A stretch of DNA of 64,000 nucleotides, from positions 186,001 to 250,000 of the forward strand of contig JACKPV010000027.1 in NCBI GenBank assembly GCA_024233305.1, given 5' to 3'. The notes beneath the pieces were generated by a model that saw only the letters and a list, made by a program, of their open reading frames with translations, was not told where the DNA came from and did not search any database. This stretch comes from Verrucomicrobiales bacterium. Lineage in GTDB: Bacteria; Verrucomicrobiota; Verrucomicrobiia; Limisphaerales; J093. Position 1 is the stretch's first letter. Every line of letters begins with the position of its first letter. Shown here piece by piece: positions 43,183 to 52,534 of the stretch. A program made the translations under genes and the position numbers.

Positions 43183-44606
43183 GCAATCCCCTGAGTCCCA
43201 AGGCGCGAATGCAGATTCCCCGCCAGGCCATGCCCGAGCAGGAGGCGGCGGAGCGGAGCCACAACTTCGAGGAAGTCAACCTGGGCCTGGATGACGCCAT
43301 CGCACGGCAGGAGGCCCTGCGCTGTCTGCAATGCACCAGCCAGCACTGCTTCAACGGCTGTCCGGTCGGCGTCAAGGTGCGCGAGTTCATCGATCTCGTG
43401 GTCGAGGGGGATTACCTGGCCGCCGCGGCCAAGATCCGCGAGGACAACGTCCTGCCCGCCATCACCGGCCGTGTCTGCCCGCAGGAGGAGCAATGCGAAG
43501 GTCGTTGCGTCCTGGCGAAGAAAGGCGAACCGGTGGCTGTCGGCTACCTGGAACGCTTCGTGGCCGATTACGAGCGGACCCACGGGCAGGTCGGCCTGCC
43601 CCCCCGTGCCGCGCCCACCGGACGCAAGGTCGCCATCATCGGCAGCGGTCCGGCGGGACTCAGCGCCGCCGGCGACTTGGTGCAAAAAGGGCACGAGGTC
43701 GTGGTCATGGAAGCCCTGCACGAGATCGGTGGCGTGTTGGTCTACGGCATCCCGCAGTTTCGCCTCCCCAAGGAAATCGTCCGGCAGGAGGTCGACAACA
43801 TGCGGAAGATGGGCGTCGAGTTCCGCACGAATGTCGTCGTCGGCAAATCGGTCACCGTCGACGAGTTGATGAACGAGGAAGGCTACCACGCCGTCTTCGT
43901 GGCCACCGGCGCCGGCCTGCCCATCTTCCTCAACATCCCCGGCGAACACCTCTGCGGCGTCTATTCGGCCAACGAGTTTCTCACCCGCGTCAACTTGATG
44001 AAGGCCTACCGCGAGGACCATGACCAACCGGTCTTCGACTGTCGCGGCAAGGACGTCGTCGTGGTGGGCGGCGGCAACACCGCCTTGGATGCCGTCCGCA
44101 CTTCCCTGCGCATCGGCGCCCGCACCGCCTCGATTCTCTACCGCCGTTCCGCGGCTGAAATGCCGGCGCGCGCCGAGGAGGTCAAACACGCCCGGGAAGA
44201 GGGCGTGCAGATGCTGATGCTTACGAATCCGGTCGAGTTCATCGACGACGGCAAGGGTTGGCTGGACGGCGTGCGCTGTCAGAAGATGGAACTGGGCGAG
44301 CCGGACGCCTCGGGCCGCCGCCGACCGATGCCGGTGGCGGGCTCCGAGTTCGTCGTGCCCGCGAGCATGGCCATCATCGCCGTCGGGAACCGGGGAAACC
44401 CGCTGGTCCAGGCGACCACGCCCGACCTCGCGACGAACAAGAAGGGCTACATCACGGCCGATGACGACACGCTCAAGACCTCGAAACGCGGGGTGTTTGC
44501 CGGCGGTGACATCGTTACGGGCGGCGCCACGGTCATCCTGGCCATGGGCGCCGGACGCAAGGCGGCCAGGGCAATCCATCACTTCCTGGAAACCGGCGAA
44601 TGGTAG
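43179..44606 (+). CDS. gltA: GltD-like NADPH oxidoreductase (NfnB/SudA type)
   Basis: The 475-residue product has two N-terminal [4Fe-4S] motifs (Cys49, 52, 57, 61 in CLQCTSQHCFNGC; Cys100, 106, 110 in CPQEEQCEGRC), an FAD site IIGSGPAGLSAAGDL and an NADPH site VVVGGGNTALDAVRTSLR. This is the domain order of NADPH-dependent glutamate synthase small subunit-like proteins. Coupled by ATGA overlap to the NfnA-like gene, it is better read as NfnB/SudA than as a true glutamate synthase subunit, since no large subunit is nearby. Both standard annotations occur for such pairs. Confidence 0.88.
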   Translation: MSNPLSPKARMQIPRQAMPEQEAAERSHNFEEVNLGLDDAIARQEALRCLQCTSQHCFNGCPVGVKVREFIDLVVEGDYLAAAAKIREDNVLPAITGRVCPQEEQCEGRCVLAKKGEPVAVGYLERFVADYERTHGQVGLPPRAAPTGRKVAIIGSGPAGLSAAGDLVQKGHEVVVMEALHEIGGVLVYGIPQFRLPKEIVRQEVDNMRKMGVEFRTNVVVGKSVTVDELMNEEGYHAVFVATGAGLPIFLNIPGEHLCGVYSANEFLTRVNLMKAYREDHDQPVFDCRGKDVVVVGGGNTALDAVRTSLRIGARTASILYRRSAAEMPARAEEVKHAREEGVQMLMLTNPVEFIDDGKGWLDGVRCQKMELGEPDASGRRRPMPVAGSEFVVPASMAIIAVGNRGNPLVQATTPDLATNKKGYITADDDTLKTSKRGVFAGGDIVTGGATVILAMGAGRKAARAIHHFLETGEW

Positions 44607-44613
44607 CCGGATT

Positions 44614-45045
44614 ATGACGGAACCCTCCTTCATCCGTCCGCGCAGCCCGCGCGAGGTGATGTGCGGCTGGGTGCATCTGCCGCGGTTTGTGGACAAACTG
44701 CGGCTGCACCTGGCCGGGCGGCTCCATCCGGACTACCACGACAACCTTACCCGCGGTTTCGACGGACGCTGGCTAGCGACGGCCGGCGTCGATGCCGCCG
44801 GATTCACCGAGGTGGTCCGTCGTTCGATCACGGACGGCGAGGTGGCGGAATGGGTGCGCGAGCACGTGCGCGTGGACGAGGCGACGAAGCAGGCTTTCAA
44901 TGCGGCGCTGCGGCACTATCCACCGGCGGAAGACGGCGCCGCCCAGGACCGCTTGCGGTTGCGCAAGCAACAGTGCGGCCTCGCCGACCGGGACGACATC
45001 CGCTGCATGTTCGATGTGATCGACGCGGACGAGGGCCGCCCCTGA
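44614..45045 (+). CDS. DUF5069 protein
   Basis: The 143-residue product matches DUF5069, a family frequent in verrucomicrobia and cyanobacteria without known function. Typical parts are PRSPRE, GWVHLPRFVDKLRLHLAG, HPDYHDNL, and RFDG-like GFDGRWL. No signal peptide or membrane segment is visible, so it is likely cytoplasmic. It begins 7 bases after the NfnB-like gene and is probably co-transcribed with the oxidoreductase pair. Confidence 0.78.
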   Translation: MTEPSFIRPRSPREVMCGWVHLPRFVDKLRLHLAGRLHPDYHDNLTRGFDGRWLATAGVDAAGFTEVVRRSITDGEVAEWVREHVRVDEATKQAFNAALRHYPPAEDGAAQDRLRLRKQQCGLADRDDIRCMFDVIDADEGRP

Positions 45046-45189
45046 ACCATCGGCGAACGGGGCTGGCTGGGTGACAACGTGGCGCCGGAGGGGAGGGGGG
45101 GACGCAGCGTTTGATGCTGATCGCATCTGGAAACACTGCAATCCGTCGCGTCCAGTTCGTCGGTCCGCCCGAACGGCTGGCGCCGCATG

Positions 45190-47595
45190 CTATTCGACCT
45201 TCCACTCGTGGATGCCGGCCGCCCAGTCCTTCTGTAACTGGACCTCCAGACGCAACGCCTCCGCGGTGATCGGCTCGAAAACGCATCGATTGTAGGTGTC
45301 CGCCTTCACGCCGTAGGCATCGGGATCCGTCACCGGTTTCCATTCGCCATCGACCCGGGCCAGCAGTCTCCATGAGGCCGGCAACCGGCATTCCCCAATT
45401 CCGGTGTCGTCGAACCAATAGACCTCCACGGAGGAAACGCGGGTCGGCTCGGGGAACGCGTACTCGACCCACTCGACCGTTCCCTTCTGCGGCCACCAGT
45501 GGAAAAACGGGTTCGAATGATCAATCGAGTTCCGCGGCTCCAACTGGTCGTTCAGAGCCGAGACGGCGCCGCCCCGTGAAACGGTGATCCGGCTGCGATA
45601 GGCGAGGGTGGGACCGGGCAGGGGCTTCGCGGCGGACAGTTCGCGGGCCGGCCAGACCGTCATCGGACAGCGTTCGCGATGTGCCCACGCGTAGTACGGA
45701 ATGGCGCGGAAATCCTGCCTTCCGTCCGGAGCGGGGTTTCCTTCGGCGTCGCGCCGGACGACTTCCGCTTCGCCACCGACCGTCTGCACCCCTCCAAGCA
45801 ACTCCGCACCGAAGCTGGTCCACAACGCCGAGTCATCCGGGATCACGAGGTTTTGGACGTAGCCGTTCGGCTGATCAACGCCTTCCAGGCAGAACACCAC
45901 CGGTCCCCGCTCCAGGGCGACGCGTCCCCGATCGTCCTCGATGAGATCGCTGGCCAGGACGCGACGCACGGGCATCGGCAGGGACCACTCGATCACGTCG
46001 CCGGCCTGCCAGGACCGTTCGATGCGCGCGTAGCCGTCGCGAATCTCGAAAGCCGCCCCTTCGCCGTTGACCCGCAGTTCCGGTCGCCAGTTCGACGTGT
46101 CGTCGAAACGGTAGAGTTTGCCCGGCGCCGGTCGGTTTCGTGCCCAGCCCGGGATCCTCAATCGCACTCCGAATCGCCCCGTGCGCTCGGGATGCAGGGT
46201 GAACCGGGTCCGACCTTCCCACGGATAGCGGGTTTCCTGGCGCACGCGGACGGTCTGGTCTGCCAGCGGGACACGCGCCGTGCCGCCGATGAACAGGCTG
46301 ACGAACAGTTCGTTGTCGCGGTGGGCGTAGGCATAACCGGGGATCGAGGGCAGGAAGCGGACGATGTTGGCCGGGCAACAGGCGCAGTCAAACCACGGCG
46401 AACGGCTTTCCCCGGTGAACGACTCGAGCCGGTTCGGATAAAAGAACCGGTCCCCATGCATCGAAATGCCCGAGAGGAACGCGTTGTAGATCACTCGTTC
46501 GAGGACATCCATGTATTGCCCGTCGCCCGTCCAGAGAAACATGCGGTGGTTCCACATCGCGTTGGCCACCGACGCGCAGGTTTCGCAGTAGGCCGTCCGG
46601 TTCGGCAGAAAATACTCCGCCCCGAAACCCTCATGTCCGCCCGCTGCGCCGATGCCGCCCGTGATATAGAGTTTCCGCCCGACCACGTCCTCCCAGATCC
46701 GCCGGATCGCGGTGACATACGACGGGTCGCCGGTCAACGCCGCCACGTCGGCCATGCCGGTGTACATGTAGGCTGCGCGGACGGCGTGTCCGACCGCCTC
46801 CTCCTGGTCGACCACCGGTTTGTGGTCCTGCGAATATTCCCCGTAGAGCGCGTGTCCCGCGGGCCGGCCACGGGCGTCGAGGAAGAACTTCGCCTGTCGC
46901 AGGTACTTCTCGTCGCCCGTGATCCGGTAGAGGCGCGCCAGGCCGATTTCGATCTGCTGGTGGCCGGGCGGATTCTCGCGTTTGCCCGGCCCGAAGGTGG
47001 CGCAGATCAGGTCTGCGTTCTTGAGCGCGACATCCAGCAGCTTGCGTTTGCCGGTCGCCTGGAAGTAGGCAATGGCGCCTTCGTACAGATGGCCCACGTT
47101 GTAGAGTTCGTGCCCGCTGCCGATGTCCGACCAACGTTCGCGTCCACCGGGCGGCATGTAGTCGTCGCCGCAGAGGGAGCGGGCGGTGTAGAGATAGCCG
47201 TCGGGTTCCTGGGCCGCCGCGATCTTGTCGATGACCCCATCGACGCAGGCCTCGAGCGCGGGGTCGGGATGGTTGGCCAGCGCGTAGGCGGCGCCTTCGA
47301 TGACCTTGAACACGTCCGAGTCGTTGAAGAAGATGCCCTGGAACCTGCCTTCCTTGAGCTTGCCGGCTTTGGCGAAGTTGTCGATCCGGCCGGTTTCCTC
47401 GCATTTCTCGAAGGCATAGGGGATGGTCACGAGGCGGTTGGTTTCCAGGCGCGGGGACCAGAAGGCATCGGCGACCTGCACCCCGGTGAACGGAACGGCC
47501 TGGACAGGGTAGTCCCGGGCGGGCGTTGCGGCGGGCAGCGCGAAGGCGCTGGAAGTTGTCGCGACCGACAGGATGAAACGGTTGATCATGGACAT
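45190..47595 (-). CDS. GH127 beta-L-arabinofuranosidase-like, secreted
   Basis: The 801-residue protein has a signal peptide (MINRFILSVATTSSAFALPAA) and a GH127 (alpha/alpha)6 catalytic domain. The zinc/nucleophile residues of the HypBA1 family are visible as YCETCASVANAMWN and CACCPANIVRFLPS. The last about 150 residues look like a discoidin/F5-8C carbohydrate-binding module (VEWVEYAFPEPTRVSSVEVYWFDD). Such enzymes release L-arabinofuranose from plant or algal glycans. It is divergent from the ATP-grasp gene with a 144-base shared upstream region. Confidence 0.9.
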   Translation of the reverse strand: MSMINRFILSVATTSSAFALPAATPARDYPVQAVPFTGVQVADAFWSPRLETNRLVTIPYAFEKCEETGRIDNFAKAGKLKEGRFQGIFFNDSDVFKVIEGAAYALANHPDPALEACVDGVIDKIAAAQEPDGYLYTARSLCGDDYMPPGGRERWSDIGSGHELYNVGHLYEGAIAYFQATGKRKLLDVALKNADLICATFGPGKRENPPGHQQIEIGLARLYRITGDEKYLRQAKFFLDARGRPAGHALYGEYSQDHKPVVDQEEAVGHAVRAAYMYTGMADVAALTGDPSYVTAIRRIWEDVVGRKLYITGGIGAAGGHEGFGAEYFLPNRTAYCETCASVANAMWNHRMFLWTGDGQYMDVLERVIYNAFLSGISMHGDRFFYPNRLESFTGESRSPWFDCACCPANIVRFLPSIPGYAYAHRDNELFVSLFIGGTARVPLADQTVRVRQETRYPWEGRTRFTLHPERTGRFGVRLRIPGWARNRPAPGKLYRFDDTSNWRPELRVNGEGAAFEIRDGYARIERSWQAGDVIEWSLPMPVRRVLASDLIEDDRGRVALERGPVVFCLEGVDQPNGYVQNLVIPDDSALWTSFGAELLGGVQTVGGEAEVVRRDAEGNPAPDGRQDFRAIPYYAWAHRERCPMTVWPARELSAAKPLPGPTLAYRSRITVSRGGAVSALNDQLEPRNSIDHSNPFFHWWPQKGTVEWVEYAFPEPTRVSSVEVYWFDDTGIGECRLPASWRLLARVDGEWKPVTDPDAYGVKADTYNRCVFEPITAEALRLEVQLQKDWAAGIHEWKVE

Positions 47596-47739
47596 GGCAC
47601 GGAGTTTATCGGGCCTGATTGAGAAACAAGCGGACGGGTTTGTCGAGCCCGCTACGGGTTGCTCGCGCGCGGTCGGTCGGGCGCCAATCAGGGCCCGGGC
47701 CGCTTCCGCCGCGGCATTCCGCGAGCGAATACCACCCCG

Positions 47740-48888
47740 ATGAAGACGCTTTCGGACTACTACGCAGCGGACTTTCCGTCCGGGGTGTTCCTGCCGGAGT
47801 ATCCCTCGTCAACCAACCGGCGCGCCCGTTTCGTGAACCGGGAGCGGTTTCTCATCCACGATCCCGTGCCGCCCCCCGAGGACCGCCTGGTGAACGTGCT
47901 GGGACCGCATCATCTGCTGTCGGTTTGGGGCGGGGCGTTGGCGGCAGCCCCCGGGGTACCGCCTCCCCACGCGTTGACCGCCCACTGGCGGGAGCGGTTG
48001 GGGACCGGGTTGCGGATGGACGGCAAGGCGGAGGGCCGGCCGTACATCACGCTCTTCCCGCTGGAAGCGCTGGCGGATGCCGAGCACGCGGTCGACCCGA
48101 ACGCGCACTATGAACTGCTGTCGAAGGAGGCGATCCCGAAGATCGATTGTCCGCAGCCGTCCGCCGTGCCGCGCGGACGCTATCCCTGCATGCTGAAGAT
48201 CAGCCACGGGTATTCCAGCCTGGGCAACTACGTCCTGCGGTCGGGCGATGACGACGACCGGGTGTCGGCCCTGCTCGCGCAGCGCTGGCCGGGTGCGCGC
48301 GTCGTGCGGACCGAGCTGATCCGCGAAATCTGCGACGAATACTGCGCGCAGTTCTACCTGTCCAAAGCCGGCGACATGGACTGGCTCGGAGTGACTGGGC
48401 AGCTCTTCGATGCGGGAGGTCGATGGGATGGCGCGCAGGTCCACTGCGACCTCCAGGAAGTGTTGCAGCGGGAACTGGATCCGGTTGTCCGACCGGTGGC
48501 GGTTTACCTCCACCGACACGGATATGCCGGCGTGGTGGGAGTCGACGTGGTCCGCGATGGCGCCGGTCAGCTCTGGGTGGTGGATCTGAACCCGCGGATC
48601 AACGGATCCACTCCGCTCCTGTTGATGTCGAAAGCAATGGGGCGCCGCGGTTGGTCGTCCGGGTGGTATGCTCCGAGCCGGCGTTTCCGGGGGTCGGTTG
48701 GTGGACTCCTGGCGGCCGCCCGAAAGCTGTCGCCAGGGGAGATTGTGGTCCTGAGTTATGCGGCTGAGGAGTCGGGCCGGTTCACGGCTTGTCACCTGGC
48801 CGCCTTCGGGGAAAGCCAGGCGGATTGTCGCGAACTGATGGAACGACTGCTGGCGTCGGGTGATGGGGAGGGAAACTCGCGGAGCTGA
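47740..48888 (+). CDS. ATP-grasp enzyme of unknown specificity
   Basis: The 382-residue product has ATP-grasp features. PCMLKISHGYSSLGNYVL is a candidate for the ATP-binding Lys and glycine loop, and AGVVGVDVVRD and VVDLNPRINGSTP form the acid/Asn Mg-binding strand typical of the superfamily (as in PylC or carbamoyl-phosphate synthase). It would join a carboxylate to an amine or thiol through an acyl phosphate. ATG 47740 gives MKTLSDYYAADF. Its TGA directly abuts the stop of the convergent methyltransferase gene with no base between them. Substrate not predictable. Confidence 0.72.
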   Translation: MKTLSDYYAADFPSGVFLPEYPSSTNRRARFVNRERFLIHDPVPPPEDRLVNVLGPHHLLSVWGGALAAAPGVPPPHALTAHWRERLGTGLRMDGKAEGRPYITLFPLEALADAEHAVDPNAHYELLSKEAIPKIDCPQPSAVPRGRYPCMLKISHGYSSLGNYVLRSGDDDDRVSALLAQRWPGARVVRTELIREICDEYCAQFYLSKAGDMDWLGVTGQLFDAGGRWDGAQVHCDLQEVLQRELDPVVRPVAVYLHRHGYAGVVGVDVVRDGAGQLWVVDLNPRINGSTPLLLMSKAMGRRGWSSGWYAPSRRFRGSVGGLLAAARKLSPGEIVVLSYAAEESGRFTACHLAAFGESQADCRELMERLLASGDGEGNSRS

Positions 48889-49647
48889 TCAGCGTCGGCG
48901 CCACACGGTGGCCTCGGCCACGCTCCACTGGTATTTGCGAGCGTGTTCGCGGATCAGCAGCGGCAGATCGCGGCGGGCGACGAGTTCGAACTCCGGGCGG
49001 AGAAGTTTCCCGAGGCTGTCGAAGCTGCGGCGCGGCGTGGTTCCATCGAGGCAGCCACCCAACCACAGTTCCCGGGGAGTGTATTCCTCCATCCAGGTGT
49101 AGGGCGAGGTCAGGATGAGTTGGGCGCCCGCTCGGGCCAGCGCCGGCAGTTGTGCCAGACATCGCCGGGGGTCGGGCAGCCGGTCGAGCAGGTTGGCGAG
49201 CAGAATCACGTCGAACGTGCCCAGAGCCGGATCGGGTGACAGCGCGTCACCCGGTTGGAAGCGCACGCGCGCCCGATCAACGGTCGCAGGGACCTCGGCC
49301 AAAGCCGGGCGTCGCAGGTTGCCTTCCTCGATGTACTCGTAGGCGTAACGGCCATCACGGCGCAGCGTGTCGGCCACGTCGATGAAGCGCTTCGACGCAT
49401 CGACGCCAACGACCTCCCGGGCCCAACGCGCGAGCTCGAACGAGGAGCGTCCCACGGCGCAGCCCAGGTCCAGGGCCCGGGCGTCCGTGGGCAGGGCTTC
49501 GGGTCGCAGGCATTCCGTGACACACCGGACCGGGAAGTTCAGGGCTTCAGCGGGACCGAACGCGTGGGGGAGCACTTCGCCGGGGCGTCCGTAATGGAAC
49601 AGCAGGTACTCGCCAAGCGCGCGGTCGGATTCGTAGAAGTCCGTCAT
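48889..49647 (-). CDS. Stand-alone OvoA C-terminal-type methyltransferase
   Basis: The 252-residue protein matches the C-terminal methyltransferase part of OvoA (4-mercaptohistidine N1-methyltransferase type). It starts FYESDRALGEYLLFHYG, continues FGPAEALNFPVRCV, and has the S-adenosylmethionine site LDLGCAVGRSSFELARW. In OvoA the same domain is fused behind a sulfoxide synthase; here it is separate and no synthase is in the window. ATG 49647 is chosen; an in-frame TTG lies three codons upstream. It follows the M29-like gene by 38 bases on the same strand, so the two may be an operon. Confidence 0.82.
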   Translation of the reverse strand: MTDFYESDRALGEYLLFHYGRPGEVLPHAFGPAEALNFPVRCVTECLRPEALPTDARALDLGCAVGRSSFELARWAREVVGVDASKRFIDVADTLRRDGRYAYEYIEEGNLRRPALAEVPATVDRARVRFQPGDALSPDPALGTFDVILLANLLDRLPDPRRCLAQLPALARAGAQLILTSPYTWMEEYTPRELWLGGCLDGTTPRRSFDSLGKLLRPEFELVARRDLPLLIREHARKYQWSVAEATVWRRR

Positions 49648-49685
49648 GGGTGACAACGGGGCGAAGCTGTGGCCTGTCGCTTGGG

Positions 49686-50840
49686 TCAGCTGCTGGCGGC
49701 CATGGCCTGGCGCAGGTACGCCGCGGGTCGGAAGTCCTCAAGGACAACGGTGGTTTCACCGTCGCGGAACATGCGGACCTGGCGGACTTGGATCTCGGGC
49801 GTTTTGTGCGGGGCGAAGAGGATGTCGTCGTGGGTGGCATTGGCCGCTTCGGCAAACCGATCGGGAGTGAGCGAGCCGCCAAGATGATCGCTGCGTCCGG
49901 TCGCCACGTGCATTGTTCCCAGGATCTTCTCGTCCTGGATGTCGCGTCCGGAGACGGGGAGGTTCTGGGTGCCGAAACCGAGTTCGCCCAGTTCGCCGGT
50001 GACCGGGTCGGCGGCGAGCTTCACGTTGTGCGCGTCGACCACCGTTTGGTCGCCACGCAGCAGCGCCGCCTTTTGGATCCGGCCGCCGGTCACCTGCATG
50101 AGCCCGAGGGTGCCGTCCTCGTAGCGCATCGGGAATGCGCCTTCGGCGCCGGTGGGCACGAAGTAGACCTCCCCCGCCGGGAGATTCGCGACGTCCGGTT
50201 GTTCGCCGCGGCAGAGGCCGTGGCTTTTCTGCGCTTCCTGGCCTCCGCAAAGGAGTCTGAGCGTGTGGGCGACACCGTCCACGACGAAATCGACGTCGAA
50301 ATGATCGGCCCGGGTCAGCGCGGATCGCAACCGTTCGGCTTCCTGACTGACCACGTTGTAGTCCACGGCGAGTCCCGACCCGAGAATGATCTCGTTGAGT
50401 CCATGCAGCGTGGCGCCGCGAAATCCGATGCGCTTGGCGAAGGCCGTCAGCGGTGCGGTGGCGGAGAAGGTGGAAATGCAGAGGATGATGTCATACCGGC
50501 GGTAGACATCGCGTTCGAGATCGATCACGCGGCCGGACGGATCCATGGCGTCGGGCGGCAGATCGAGGTTGCTGCCACCGGTGACCCGATACGCGAACAG
50601 GTCACCGCCGCGGAGCTGTAGTTGCTCAAGGACGCCGTCCTGCAGTCCCTTGCAGAACACCTCGTACCCCAGCCGCTGAATGGGGTATTTGTCCCGCTTC
50701 AGAAAGGACAGGTCCCGGATCTCCGCGGGGTCGTCCAGGTCGATCAAGATGGCGATGCGCTCGCCGGCGCGCGGCGCGAACACGGTGGTCAGGAGACGGG
50801 AGAGGCTGAAAGGCGGAAAACCCGGGTTCGACTTGTTCAT
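49686..50840 (-). CDS. M29-like aminopeptidase family protein
   Basis: The 384-residue product resembles M29 (AmpS/aminopeptidase T) metalloproteases. Likely metal ligands are present: Glu in NLPAGEVYFVP, Glu in DEKILG, His in GTMHVATG, and HxD in THDDILF. Regions such as ELGFGTQ also fit. The N-terminal half (DRVEVLIDL-like ILIDLDDPAEIRDLS) is divergent. Such enzymes cut N-terminal residues from short peptides. With the methyltransferase downstream and the ATP-grasp gene converging, a role in making or trimming a small peptide-like product is possible (inference). Start ATG 50840. Confidence 0.72.
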   Translation of the reverse strand: MNKSNPGFPPFSLSRLLTTVFAPRAGERIAILIDLDDPAEIRDLSFLKRDKYPIQRLGYEVFCKGLQDGVLEQLQLRGGDLFAYRVTGGSNLDLPPDAMDPSGRVIDLERDVYRRYDIILCISTFSATAPLTAFAKRIGFRGATLHGLNEIILGSGLAVDYNVVSQEAERLRSALTRADHFDVDFVVDGVAHTLRLLCGGQEAQKSHGLCRGEQPDVANLPAGEVYFVPTGAEGAFPMRYEDGTLGLMQVTGGRIQKAALLRGDQTVVDAHNVKLAADPVTGELGELGFGTQNLPVSGRDIQDEKILGTMHVATGRSDHLGGSLTPDRFAEAANATHDDILFAPHKTPEIQVRQVRMFRDGETTVVLEDFRPAAYLRQAMAASS

Positions 50841-51080
50841 GGCGTTCTTTGATTCGCGTGGTTCACTGGGAAACTCGCGTCGCAGGCCCTGCCGATCCAC
50901 GTGTCCGACCACGGTTGGCGCGACGCGATTGCGGAAGAGTGTAACATGCGGGCCGGTCCTGCAAGACCGGTGCGCCTTCCGCACGCGGAGGCAACCACCG
51001 ATCCTTCGATCCGTGAGCCGTCCCGGCAGCGCCGGAGCCGAAGCACCGTCCACCCGCCACGGGTCCAGCTCAAGAATCGA

Positions 51081-51098
51081 CCCCCTTTGAAAAGGGGG
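51081..51098 (-). terminator. Hairpin terminator after lpdA
   Basis: CCCCCTTT (51081-51088) pairs with AAAGGGGG (51091-51098) around GA, five bases beyond the lpdA stop on the minus strand. The U-tract is only partial, so efficiency is uncertain. Confidence 0.5.
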
Positions 51099-51103
51099 CG
51101 GGG

Positions 51104-52522
51104 CTATTCGCGGCGTTGGCGGGCGAGGGCGTGGGTGGCGTGGCCGTAGAACACCTCGGCACATTCCATCATGGTCTCCGAGAGCGTCGGATGCGGATGC
51201 ACGGTGAGGGCCAGGTCCATGGCGGTGGCTCCCATTTCGACGGCCAGCACGCCTTCGGCGATGAGTTCGCCGGCGCCGTGCCCCACGATGCCCACGCCGA
51301 GCACGCGTTCGGTTTCGGGATCGACCAGAAGTTTGGTCAGGCCGTCCGGACGGTCGAAGGTGAGGGCCCGTCCCGAGGCGGACCAGGGGAACTTGGCGAC
51401 CTGAACCGGGATGTTCTTCTCGCGGGCCTCGGCCTCGGTCAGGCCGCACCAGGCCACCTCGGGATCGGTGAACACGACGGCCGGAATGACGAAGTCCTCG
51501 GCCTTGCTCGCCTCGCCGAGGATCCGTTCGACGGCGACGCGCCCTTCGCGGGTGGCCTTGTGGGCCAGCAGAATGCCGCCGGCAATGTCGCCGATGGCGT
51601 AGAGGTTCGGGTCGCTGGTTTGCTGGTAGTCGTCGACTTCGATGAAGCCTTTATCGTCGCGGCTGACCCGGGTGTTTTCGAGGCCGAGATCCTCGCAATT
51701 GGGAATGCGGCCGACCGAAACCAGAATGCGGTCGTAGAGTTCTTCGAGACGTTGCCCGTTGACCTCCATGACGACCTGAATCCGGGCGCCCTTCGTGGCC
51801 ATATCGAGCACCTTCGTGCCGACGCGCATTTCCTTGAAGTTCTTCTCGGCGTATTTGACCACCGGGCGGGCAAGGTCGGGATCGGAGCCGCCGAGGATGG
51901 CCGGGGCGGCCTCCGCGAGGACGACCTCGCTGCCCAGGGTCGCGTAGACGGTGCCCAGTTCCATGCCGATGTAGCCGCCACCGATGATGAGGAGTTTCGG
52001 CGGCACATCCTCGAGGTCGAGGGCCTCGGTCGAGGACATGATGCGCGGGTTCCCGAGGTCGAAGGCGCGCGGCATGGCGGGCTTCGAGCCGGTGGCGATG
52101 ATGGCTTGCTGGAACTTGACAAACTGCTGTCCCTGGCCGGTTTCGACGCGGAGCGTGGTGGAGTCCTCGAAGTAGCCGCGTCCGTGGAGCACCTGCACCT
52201 GGCGGCGCTGGGCGAGTTGGCCCACTCCGTTGCCGAGCTTGTCGAGAATCGAGTCCTTCCAGGTGCGCAGTTGGTCAAGGTCGATTTCGGGCGGCGGGAA
52301 CTTGATACCCCAATGGCCGGCCTCGCGGGCCACTTTCAGGGTGTGGGCGACATGGAGCAGGGCCTTCGAGGGGATGCATCCGCGGTTGAGGCAGACGCCG
52401 CCCAGGCGGGCTTCCCGTTCGACGAGGATGACCTGCTTGCCGTGGTCGGCGGCGTAGAAGGCGGCGGCGTAACCGCCGGGGCCGGCGCCAATGACGACGA
52501 TTTCGGTGGTGATCGGTTCCAT
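51104..52522 (-). CDS. lpdA: Dihydrolipoyl dehydrogenase (E3)
   Basis: The 472-residue flavoprotein reoxidises dihydrolipoamide of 2-oxoacid dehydrogenase complexes with NAD. It shows the FAD motif VVIGAGPGGYAAA, the redox pair Cys44/Cys49 in GGVCLNRGCIPSK, the NAD motif IIGGGYIGMELG and the catalytic His-Glu of HPHPTLSE. It starts 12 bases after the E2 gene, so the two form an operon. A hairpin terminator follows. Confidence 0.95.
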   Translation of the reverse strand: MEPITTEIVVIGAGPGGYAAAFYAADHGKQVILVEREARLGGVCLNRGCIPSKALLHVAHTLKVAREAGHWGIKFPPPEIDLDQLRTWKDSILDKLGNGVGQLAQRRQVQVLHGRGYFEDSTTLRVETGQGQQFVKFQQAIIATGSKPAMPRAFDLGNPRIMSSTEALDLEDVPPKLLIIGGGYIGMELGTVYATLGSEVVLAEAAPAILGGSDPDLARPVVKYAEKNFKEMRVGTKVLDMATKGARIQVVMEVNGQRLEELYDRILVSVGRIPNCEDLGLENTRVSRDDKGFIEVDDYQQTSDPNLYAIGDIAGGILLAHKATREGRVAVERILGEASKAEDFVIPAVVFTDPEVAWCGLTEAEAREKNIPVQVAKFPWSASGRALTFDRPDGLTKLLVDPETERVLGVGIVGHGAGELIAEGVLAVEMGATAMDLALTVHPHPTLSETMMECAEVFYGHATHALARQRRE

Positions 52523-52534
52523 GTGCGGCAGAGG

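Noticed and set aside
43179..44606. True glutamate synthase small subunit
   Set aside because: The coupled partner is an NfnA/SudB-like subunit and no large glutamate synthase subunit is present, so the NfnB/SudA reading is preferred.
50841..51080. Second terminator at CCGGTC-loop-GACCGG around 50953
   Set aside because: Short stem, no T-run, and it lies far from either gene end.
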